Notes under the pieces: generated by a model
The model's input: only the letters and a program-made list of their open reading frames with translations
What the model was told of the DNA's origin: nothing
Database searches by the model: none
Source of the DNA: JASMTM01 sp964441735
GTDB taxonomy: Bacteria; Thermotogota; Thermotogae; Petrotogales; Kosmotogaceae
Reading direction: 5' to 3'
Length of the DNA: 10,166 bases
Assembly (NCBI GenBank): GCA_964441735.1
Contig: CAYTVB010000061.1
Span: 1 to 10,166 of the forward strand
Translations under genes and position numbers: made by a program
In this document: positions 1 to 4,805 of the stretch, piece by piece
How positions within the stretch are numbered: position 1 is the first letter of the stretch
How the letters are laid out: the number at the start of each line of letters is the position of its first letter

Positions 1-299
1 TGCTTCCTAATTCTACGCTTTTTCTTGTGCTTTTCCTATGAATTGAGGAAGAACCCTAGAAATACAGCATTTGGAAAAATAAAAATCCAGCACCCAGGTA
101 AATGGTTCCATGAAATATAACTTCGATTTACCATCAATGGCTACAGCACCAAATATACCTGTGATAACAAAAACAAGCATAATATATTTGGGCTTTTTTC
201 TTGAAGTTTTTTTGCTGAATTTCCTATTATGAATAAAAAAAGATAGATGTCATAACCAATCCAAACAAAGAGAGTTATAAAGAATATAATCTGCCCCAT
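1..299 (-). pseudogene. Decayed membrane-protein gene, N-terminal part, running off the window edge
   Basis: No single frame is open here, but three frames joined give a sensible membrane protein. Reading the minus strand from an ATG at 297-299, the first frame gives a hydrophobic helix beginning MGQIIFFITLFVWIGYDIYL. At a run of seven T (235-241) the sense moves to the -1 frame, giving a basic loop (HNRKFSKKTSRKKPK) and a second helix (IMLVFVITGIFGAVAI). Near 97-108 it moves again, into IYLGAGFLFFQMLYF, which ends at an in-frame TAG (56-58). The same frame then continues with a basic segment, HRKSTRKSVELGS, to base 1. A lost base in the T run would explain the first break. The helix, basic loop, helix, helix layout is like the membrane part in front of some calcineurin-like phosphoesterases, but nothing diagnostic is present, so the family is open. 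Sequencing or assembly error is an alternative to true decay. Confidence 0.6.
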
Positions 300-315
300 A
301 AATTACCATTTCAAT

Positions 316-329
316 GATTTAGCTAAATC
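316..329. repeat. Perfect 14-base palindrome upstream of the decayed gene
   Basis: GATTTAGCTAAATC is its own reverse complement and lies 17 bases before the ATG of the decayed gene. A second perfect palindrome, CGTTTAAACG, is at 347-356. Both could be operators of the former promoter. No regulator can be assigned. Confidence 0.35.
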
Positions 330-339
330 CCTACGAAAC

Positions 340-367
340 TTTATATCGTTTAAACGAACTAAAACAA
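340..367 (-). promoter_or_regulatory. Possible promoter of the decayed gene
   Basis: On the minus strand TTGTTT (362-367) is followed after 16 bases by TATAAA (340-345). This is close to a sigma-70 type -35/-10 pair and is placed about 40 bases before the ATG at 299. The palindrome CGTTTAAACG (347-356) lies in the spacer, where a repressor could act. Confidence 0.35.
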
Positions 368-378
368 CTTATTAGTTG
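361..378 (-). terminator. Weak terminator-like hairpin after the exported-protein gene
   Basis: Reading the minus strand, CAACT-AATA-AGTTG (365-378) is a perfect 5-base-pair stem with a 4-base loop. It is followed by TTTT (361-364) and lies about 45 bases beyond the TAG of the gene at 423-1028. The stem has only two G-C pairs, so termination would be weak. It also overlaps the possible -35 box of the next gene. Confidence 0.3.
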
Positions 379-422
379 AGCAAAAACCAAATAATTATTA
401 CTTTATGTGACTACGACTTTTC

Positions 423-1028
423 CTAAAGAAGAAAAAACAATATCACTCCAACAGTTATTACTCCAATGATTCCAAGAGCGTATTTTTCCCATGTAGCTAT
501 TCCTTCGAGCTCATGAAATCCTCTGATGTCCTGTATTAGTTTCGGTAGACTGAGGATTTGTCCGGCTGTAAACCTTTCTTTAATACCAAAGGTGATCCAG
601 GCTTTACCAGGTTTTTTAGCTTCAACGGTGACGCGATAAATTCCTTTATCGAGTATTCGGTCATAATCAACATACAACCATGAGTATGTATCACCGAAAG
701 GTTCATACATTTCTTCAGGTGTTATCTTTGATGTGTCAAAGAAGTCTAAGGTTTCTCCTTCATGTGAGATAACCTTCATAATTGGATGGAATTCTTCAAG
801 TCTATCAATTTTTGGAACACCAAAGAGTATGTGAAGATTTTGGTCATTTTTCATCTCAAAGGTAAATGTTAGAAGAGTAGAATCATCTATGAACTGATAA
901 TAGTAAATCTGGGATAAATCAATATCTTCAACAAATATTTCATTATCGCCTGTTTCTGGAAAAAAGGGAACATGAGCCATACCAAGAACTGGTAGAAGTA
1001 ATAAAAACAGTATTAAAAACTTTTTCAT
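423..1028 (-). CDS. Exported protein with C-terminal membrane anchor, function unknown
   Basis: The 201-residue protein starts with a clear Sec signal peptide (MKK, then a Leu-rich core to residue 15). The likely cleavage is after Gly16-Met17-Ala18, leaving His19 as the first mature residue. About 155 residues with alternating hydrophobic and polar residues, typical of a beta-sandwich, follow. The C-terminus is one hydrophobic helix (about 180-201, YALGIIGVITVGVILFFLL), so the domain should sit outside the cell, tethered to the membrane. I do not recognise the family. The SD is excellent (GGAGGTG at 1032-1038, four bases before the ATG), so the start is secure. The gene stands alone, divergent from the MarR operon. 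A mature N-terminal His is reminiscent of copper-binding 'histidine brace' proteins such as CopC, but no further motif confirms this. Confidence 0.85.
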   Translation of the reverse strand: MKKFLILFLLLLPVLGMAHVPFFPETGDNEIFVEDIDLSQIYYYQFIDDSTLLTFTFEMKNDQNLHILFGVPKIDRLEEFHPIMKVISHEGETLDFFDTSKITPEEMYEPFGDTYSWLYVDYDRILDKGIYRVTVEAKKPGKAWITFGIKERFTAGQILSLPKLIQDIRGFHELEGIATWEKYALGIIGVITVGVILFFLL

Positions 1029-1070
1029 AGCGCACCTCCAGAAGTTACGTTTATATTTGATAATTTACAA

Positions 1071-1076
1071 ATTATA
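1071..1076 (-). promoter_or_regulatory. Possible -10 box for the exported-protein gene
   Basis: TATAAT on the minus strand lies 42 bases before the ATG at 1028. The best -35 at 17-base spacing is GTGATT, which is poor, so the promoter call rests mainly on the -10 sequence. Confidence 0.35.
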
Positions 1077-1171
1077 CTCATTCAAAACTATTTAATCACA
1101 CTGATCAATGAAATCGGTAGAAAAAAGAGTAATTATCCAAAAACTAAGCAAATGGCTATTAATTTTGAAAA

Positions 1172-1199
1172 TTGACCATCGACCAAAGTAACATACTAT
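1172..1199 (+). promoter_or_regulatory. Possible promoter of the MarR/SDR operon
   Basis: TTGACC (1172-1177) and TACTAT (1194-1199) are separated by 16 bases and lie about 70 bases before the start codon. The -10 box is also the left arm of the inverted repeat at 1194-1221, which would make the site suitable for autorepression. Confidence 0.4.
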
Positions 1200-1221
1200 A
1201 TTTTCCAGTAATTATATAGTA
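1194..1221. promoter_or_regulatory. Inverted repeat, candidate MarR operator
   Basis: TACTATAT (1194-1201) and ATATAGTA (1214-1221) are perfect 8-base inverted arms with a 12-base spacer. MarR dimers usually bind short dyads of this kind over their own promoters. The site overlaps the -10 box and begins 74 bases before the MarR start codon. Assignment to this MarR is inferred from position. Confidence 0.5.
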
Positions 1222-1253
1222 AAATAAATAAACAGTACAATATTTTAACTAAT

Positions 1254-1263
1254 AAGAGGTGAT
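1254..1263 (+). promoter_or_regulatory. Ribosome binding site that decides the MarR start
   Basis: AAGAGGTGAT matches the 16S rRNA tail well. An in-frame GTG at 1259-1261 lies inside this site and cannot be served by it, while the TTG at 1268-1270 lies six bases after its last G. The TTG is therefore the better start. Confidence 0.6.
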
Positions 1264-1267
1264 TGAT

Positions 1268-1762
1268 TTGATTAAAGGAAAATCATTGAAATTTAATTCG
1301 GAAGAGATTTTAGATATTGTCTTTGATCTGGTTGTTAATTTTTCAAAGCTGTTTACTTATTCTGAAGAAGGCGAAAAGCTTAAAACAATAGAGTATTATC
1401 TGTTGATTTACATAGCACTTAAGGGACCACAAAAGATGAAGGATCTTGCGGATACTTATTCTATGACGAAAAGCAATATAACTTTTATTGTTGACGAACT
1501 GGAGCAGAAAGGGTTACTAAAGAGAGAAAGTTCTGAAAAAGACAGAAGGGTTTATCTCATAACGTTAACAGATAATGGGAAAAAGCTCTTTAATAATTTA
1601 AAAGAAAGCTTTGACAATGTAGTTAGACATTTCTTGGAAAAAGTTCCAGCTGAAGATCTTAATGCTATTACTGATGGTTTTATTAGAATGGTAAAATTTG
1701 TGAATGAAAATAAAACGAGTGGAGGAATTTTCGCTGAAGATGGCGAGTTAAGGAGATTATGA
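1268..1762 (+). CDS. MarR family transcriptional regulator
   Basis: A 164-residue winged-helix regulator of usual MarR length. N-terminal dimerisation helices are followed by the helix-turn-helix (about residues 56-80: KMKDLADTYSMTKSNITFIV) and a typical MarR wing with the Asp-Arg-Arg signature (SSEKDRRVYLITLT, about 88-101). A long C-terminal helix completes the dimer interface. The start is taken as TTG at 1268, because the GTG at 1259 is part of the ribosome binding site. The stop codon overlaps the ATG of the following SDR gene (ATGA), so the two are cotranscribed and probably translationally coupled. Proteins of this family generally repress their own operon and release DNA on binding a small, often aromatic, ligand. 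The SDR next door is the obvious target, but the ligand is unknown. Confidence 0.93.
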   Translation: MIKGKSLKFNSEEILDIVFDLVVNFSKLFTYSEEGEKLKTIEYYLLIYIALKGPQKMKDLADTYSMTKSNITFIVDELEQKGLLKRESSEKDRRVYLITLTDNGKKLFNNLKESFDNVVRHFLEKVPAEDLNAITDGFIRMVKFVNENKTSGGIFAEDGELRRL

Positions 1763-2745
1763 TATTCGTAACTGGAGCCACCGGGCATGTGGGAAATGTT
1801 CTTGTTTCCGAGCTATCAAATCGTGGTAAATCAATAAGAGCACTTGCTCTTCCAGGAGAAACAGTTAACCACATAAAAAAGCCCGGTGTGGAAATAGTTA
1901 GAGGAGATGTTAGAGACAGAGATTTATTAACCAAATACTGTAAAGATGTTGATGCAGTGTTCCATTTGGCAGCAATTATTTCTATTCTTCCAGTCAACAG
2001 GAAAGAAATTTACGATGTCAATGTTGGTGGCGTGAAAAATATTATACAAGCGTGTAAGAAAAACCATGTAGCACGTTTAATCTATACCAGCTCAATTCAT
2101 GCATTTGCTGAGCCTGAACCTGGAGCTGTAATAAATGAATCCTTACCCTTCAATCCAACTAAAACAAGCGGTTATTACGGAAAATCAAAGGCTGAAGCAG
2201 CCTTAAATGTGCTGGCTGCTGTTCAGTCGGGACTTAATGCTATTATTATTTGTCCAACTGGAATAATAGGACCTTATGATTATAAGCTCTCTGAAATGGG
2301 TAACCTAATTAGGTTATATTTAAAAGACAGGCTAAGAATGGGGATTGATGGGTCCTTTGATTTTGTAGATGTCAGAGACATTGTTGAGGGTGAAATAAAG
2401 GCAGCAGAAGAGCTTGGTAAAGGAGAGGTAATTATACTTGGAGGTCAAACCCTGACAATCAGAAAATTCTTGGAACTGCTTTATGAAATATCTGGAAAGA
2501 TAAAAATCAGGCGCTTCTTACCTAAAACAGCAGCAAGTATACTGTCATTATTTTCTTCACTTTATTATATGGTTTCTAAAAAGAAAGCAGCACTTACACC
2601 TTACGCAATTCATGCACTTACCAGAAACTACAAATATTCATATGATAAGGCTAAAAACATAATCAAATATAAGCCCAGGAGTATAAAAGCTTCACTGGTT
2701 GATTATCTTAACTGGATGAAGTCTGAAAATATTTTTTCAGTTTAG
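1759..2745 (+). CDS. Extended SDR, NAD-dependent epimerase/dehydratase (dihydroflavonol-reductase-like)
   Basis: A 328-residue protein of the extended short-chain dehydrogenase/reductase superfamily. The Rossmann nucleotide-binding motif is at the N-terminus (TGATGHVG; Gly6, Gly9, Gly12). It is followed by GDVRD (49-53, adenine contact), HLAA (69-72), the catalytic Ser in YTSS (109-112) and the catalytic pair Tyr140/Lys144 in YYGKSK. All key residues are present, so it should be an active NAD(P)(H) oxidoreductase or epimerase in the cytoplasm. The overall layout is like dihydroflavonol 4-reductase, 3-beta-hydroxysteroid dehydrogenase and HpnA-type proteins. The C-terminal substrate lobe does not tell which sugar, ketone or lipid is used. 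It overlaps the MarR gene by four bases (ATGA), with AAGGAG just upstream, and is probably induced by that regulator's ligand. Confidence 0.9.
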   Translation: MIFVTGATGHVGNVLVSELSNRGKSIRALALPGETVNHIKKPGVEIVRGDVRDRDLLTKYCKDVDAVFHLAAIISILPVNRKEIYDVNVGGVKNIIQACKKNHVARLIYTSSIHAFAEPEPGAVINESLPFNPTKTSGYYGKSKAEAALNVLAAVQSGLNAIIICPTGIIGPYDYKLSEMGNLIRLYLKDRLRMGIDGSFDFVDVRDIVEGEIKAAEELGKGEVIILGGQTLTIRKFLELLYEISGKIKIRRFLPKTAASILSLFSSLYYMVSKKKAALTPYAIHALTRNYKYSYDKAKNIIKYKPRSIKASLVDYLNWMKSENIFSV

Positions 2746-2824
2746 TTAGTTGCTTTATGTGAAGTTTTAATCTAAAACAAATTATGAAGCCTGTTAAAAA
2801 AGAGTGCTGGCTTTGTTCATAAAT

Positions 2825-3343
2825 TCAATTTGTTTCAACATCTTTGGATTTTCTTTTAAAGATATGTTCCATGAAAAGACCAATAATTACGATACTTGTA
2901 AAAGTTAAAACAAAACGTAAAATGGTGAAACTCACACCAAGAAATTTTATTTCAACCAGTAACTGGGGGATTTTTAAAGCTGCCCAGGATCCAAGAAAAA
3001 TTACAATATTGGACATTCTCGCACCTTTATTGAGTAATGAAGAAGCAAGTGGAAATGCGGCATAAAGAGGACCTGTTGGCAACGTTCCCATGAAAAAGGA
3101 GAGTGTTACCCCTTTCAAACCTGACTTTTTTCCAAGAAATTTCTTTATCTTTTCCTTTGGAATCCAGACTTCAATAAGACCCATTAAAATAAATACAGGC
3201 GGTATTATCAATAGTATTTCAGTTGAGTAATTTTTAACTACATCGAATGATTTGTCGAAGGTTGCAGGGAACCATATTGCCATTATGATGAATATTGCAG
3301 CGAGTATTATAGGTACCTTAAATCTATTTAGTGTTTTAATCAT
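2825..3343 (-). CDS. Half-size permease B (DUF318/ArsP_1-like)
   Basis: A 172-residue membrane protein with about four to five helices (roughly 9-25, 42-60, 76-103, 112-130, 138-160) and a basic cytoplasmic tail. Its core, residues 71-143, carries GxxxG-spaced glycines, a TGPLYAAFPLA motif (about 90-100) and IKFLG..FTILR (132-143). These features and the way it is paired suggest the DUF318/ArsP_1 permease family, whose usual members are about twice as long. It aligns without gaps to the upstream gene product, so the two probably form a heterodimer equivalent to one full-length transporter. Its ATG overlaps the stop of the upstream gene (ATGA at 3340-3343) and has only a weak SD sequence, which favours coupled translation and near 1:1 synthesis. 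Family members export metalloids or unknown compounds. No substrate can be read here. Confidence 0.8.
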   Translation of the reverse strand: MIKTLNRFKVPIILAAIFIIMAIWFPATFDKSFDVVKNYSTEILLIIPPVFILMGLIEVWIPKEKIKKFLGKKSGLKGVTLSFFMGTLPTGPLYAAFPLASSLLNKGARMSNIVIFLGSWAALKIPQLLVEIKFLGVSFTILRFVLTFTSIVIIGLFMEHIFKRKSKDVETN

Positions 3344-3819
3344 AGTATCAATCCCATTATTAGAGCTATTATAATCGCAGCAGCAAAACTAAATCCATTA
3401 CGCAAGATAGTGAATTTCTTTCCGAGCGATTTTATTTCCATGGGCGCGGTTATAGTTCCAACCATTACCAGTGTTGTTATAAAAGCTGCGATTGTCATAT
3501 ATGTTGCACCGGATCGAAGCAATGACCCGGCAAGGGGAAAGGCAACCAGTGAAGGAATCAAGGTAATTGCTCCAAGGACTGCAGCTATACCGGTGGCCAT
3601 GAAGCCAGCTTCTTCGCCCACAAGCTTAGATATCAACTCAGGTGTAAGTATGCCCAAAATTAGTCCCACTACACCCAGGATGGTTAATAGACTTGGAGCC
3701 ATCTTAAATGCACTTTTTCCAGCAACTTTAAAGGCTTTAAGCGTTTTGTTTTTGTCTTTCCAAATTGATAATCCAAAAGCAACAGCAACTAGTCCGTATA
3801 TTGTTATAATAGTTGTCAT
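3340..3819 (-). CDS. Half-size permease A (DUF318/ArsP_1-like)
   Basis: A 159-residue membrane protein with four to five helices (about 4-20, 42-60, 74-101, 107-125, 142-158). It carries the same signature as its partner: AFPLAGSLL (93-101), then GA and, after 23 residues, IKSLGKKFTILR (129-140). The chosen start is ATG 3817-3819, because an AGGAG ends nine bases upstream of it. A TTG at 3835-3837 in the same frame would place that SD inside the gene. The cupin stop codon (3821-3823) is one base upstream, and the AGGAG lies inside the cupin gene, so translation is closely linked. Likely a plasma-membrane subunit acting together with permease B. The DUF318/ArsP_1 family assignment is from motif recognition and is moderately sure. 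Confidence 0.8.
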   Translation of the reverse strand: MTTIITIYGLVAVAFGLSIWKDKNKTLKAFKVAGKSAFKMAPSLLTILGVVGLILGILTPELISKLVGEEAGFMATGIAAVLGAITLIPSLVAFPLAGSLLRSGATYMTIAAFITTLVMVGTITAPMEIKSLGKKFTILRNGFSFAAAIIIALIMGLIL

Positions 3820-3820
3820 G

Positions 3821-4141
3821 CTAAACAACTCCTGCAATTTTAGAGATCTGTATACCTAATAATTTTGCTCCTATTTCAGTTTTCATAGATATTGTTGCAG
3901 GTTCTGTTATGAGCAGCTTACCCTCATTAAGTTTTGCTGATTCATTATTTTTTGTAATATCAACTGTTCCGCTTAGAACATAGAAAATCACAAAACTTTC
4001 CATATCACAATCTGGAATCATTTGTCCAGGTTCCAGGCCAATTATCCTCGCTTTGAACTGTTCATTTTCAAAAAACACATTCTTACTTCTGTTTTCATAA
4101 TTCTCACAGGCCATATTTTTCAGATCAAAAATGTTAATCAT
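3821..4141 (-). CDS. Small single-domain cupin lacking metal-ligand histidines
   Basis: A 106-residue protein with the beta-barrel pattern of a cupin_2 domain. The first cupin motif region is about residues 38-61 (PGQMIPDCDMESFVIFYVLS, then GTVDI) and the second about 73-86 (GKLLITEPATISMK). In typical cupins the first motif holds HxH and a Glu, and the second a His. Here these places read Asp-Cys-Asp-Met and Ser-Met, so classical metal binding is unlikely, although Cys45 and the Asp residues might bind a ligand. It starts with ATG 4139-4141 after AAGGGGG and overlaps the end of the PadR gene by eight bases. Its position between regulator and permeases suggests a ligand-binding or sensing role, or an accessory of the transporter, rather than an enzyme. 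This is inference. Confidence 0.8.
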   Translation of the reverse strand: MINIFDLKNMACENYENRSKNVFFENEQFKARIIGLEPGQMIPDCDMESFVIFYVLSGTVDITKNNESAKLNEGKLLITEPATISMKTEIGAKLLGIQISKIAGVV

Positions 4142-4511
4142 TTTTATCCCCCTTTGATAATTTGTATTTGGAGAGGATTTTTTCTATTTGATTTTTTCTT
4201 GTTTTAAGAAAACTTATCCAACCTTCTAGTTCTTTTCTGCCTTTTTGTGTAATCTGGTAAACTCTTTTTCTTGGACCTTGTTCGCTTTCTTTCCAGATTG
4301 ACCTGATAATTTCTTCTTTTTCCATGGATCTGAGTGTTCTATAAATAGTACTGGTGTTGATTGATTCAGGTTCGAAGCCAAAATAAGGCAGTCTGTTTAT
4401 CAGTGAATAGCCATGACCTGTTTTTTCATTTAGCAAAATCAACATGCATACTTTTAAGAAATGATAGGTTTTATGAGGTTGTTCATGACAATTATGAAAC
4501 TTTTTTTTAAT
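4134..4511 (-). CDS. PadR family transcriptional regulator with His/Cys N-terminus, probable ATT start
   Basis: The winged-helix core is plain: LILLNEKTGHGYSLINRL, then TSTIYRTLRSMEKEEIIRS, then GPRKRVYQIT of the wing, then a C-terminal dimer helix. The first ATG (4443-4445) has no SD sequence and would start at the first DNA-binding helix, cutting off what PadR proteins usually have before it. The frame stays open upstream and encodes KKKFHNCHEQPHKTYHFLKV, then Cys. This resembles the PadR subgroup whose His-rich N-terminus runs into FLEPCLLLLL..HGYEL. A strong SD (AGAGGAGG, 4521-4528) is nine bases before an in-frame ATT (4509-4511), so I take ATT as the probable start (125 residues). An indel in the A8 run (4501-4508), restoring another start, is the alternative. 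It heads the cupin/permease operon, overlapping the cupin by eight bases, and probably represses it. Confidence 0.85.
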   Translation of the reverse strand: MKKKFHNCHEQPHKTYHFLKVCMLILLNEKTGHGYSLINRLPYFGFEPESINTSTIYRTLRSMEKEEIIRSIWKESEQGPRKRVYQITQKGRKELEGWISFLKTRKNQIEKILSKYKLSKGDKND

Positions 4512-4520
4512 AAATAACTA

Positions 4521-4528
4521 CCTCCTCT
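4521..4528 (-). promoter_or_regulatory. Strong SD sequence in front of an ATT codon
   Basis: On the minus strand AGAGGAGG lies nine bases before ATT (4509-4511). No ATG, GTG or TTG in the PadR frame exists between this site and the ATG at 4445, which is 75 bases away. The site is the main reason to extend the PadR gene upstream. Confidence 0.6.
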
Positions 4529-4559
4529 GTAATGTTATTCTAAACATATGAATAATATT

Positions 4560-4598
4560 ACTATAGTTGTTTGTACTATATGCATTATGTACATAGTA
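4560..4598. promoter_or_regulatory. Dyad-rich operator candidate upstream of PadR
   Basis: This stretch holds the perfect palindrome ACTATAGT (4560-4567), the inverted arms TACTAT (4574-4579) and ATAGTA (4593-4598), and the perfect 10-base palindrome TATGTACATA (4586-4595). The 13-base motif ATGCATTATGTAC (4580-4592) recurs, inverted with one mismatch, at 4716-4728. PadR proteins often bind ATGT/ACAT dyads and regulate themselves, so this is a plausible autoregulatory site. Confidence 0.5.
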
Positions 4599-4715
4599 TA
4601 TCATATAAAATCAAAAATAATTACATAGACGTTCGAATTTTTAAATTAATAAGGAAACAGTTTGCATTAATCTATAAAAGCGCGTTTTAATGTTAGAGTT
4701 AATTATCCAAAAATA

Positions 4716-4738
4716 GTACATCATGCATGATATATAAT
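4716..4738. promoter_or_regulatory. Operator candidate and -10 box upstream of the MFS gene
   Basis: GTACATCATGCAT (4716-4728) matches the inverse of the motif upstream of PadR at 12 of 13 places and contains most of the perfect palindrome ATCATGCATGAT (4720-4731). A -10 box TATAAT (4733-4738) follows at once. TG at 4728-4729 could make an extended -10 with TATATA (4731-4736). No good -35 is visible. TGCATGCA (4758-4765) may be a further half-related site. The rest of the 4512-4805 gap is AT-rich and holds no gene that I can support. Confidence 0.5.
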
Positions 4739-4805
4739 TTTTAGTATAGTTAATCTATGCATGCAAACAATACGATAAATTGATTATGATACTGAGAGGT
4801 TTTAT

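Noticed and set aside
200..220. Programmed -1 frameshifting or transcript slippage at the A6/A7 runs of the decayed gene
   Set aside because: The zero-frame codons do not form a proper slippery heptamer, and the protein needs a further frame change and bypass of a stop, so decay is simpler.
1108..1191. 27-codon plus-strand frame (MKSVEKRVIIQKLSKWLLIL and seven more residues) in the gap before MarR
   Set aside because: No SD sequence before the ATG, and the frame overlaps the probable promoter of the MarR operon.
2746..2824. AAGCC...GGCTT pairing between the convergent SDR and permease genes as a shared terminator
   Set aside because: The stem is five pairs with a 17-base loop and no following T run in the right place.
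3410..3859. 149-codon open frame on the plus strand
   Set aside because: It is antisense to permease A and the end of the cupin gene, has no SD, and its translation lacks membrane or domain structure. It is a shadow of the real genes.
4674..4696. TAAAA-GCGCG-TTTTA as a terminator or small RNA
   Set aside because: The stem is five A-T pairs only, with no T run and no gene ending before it.
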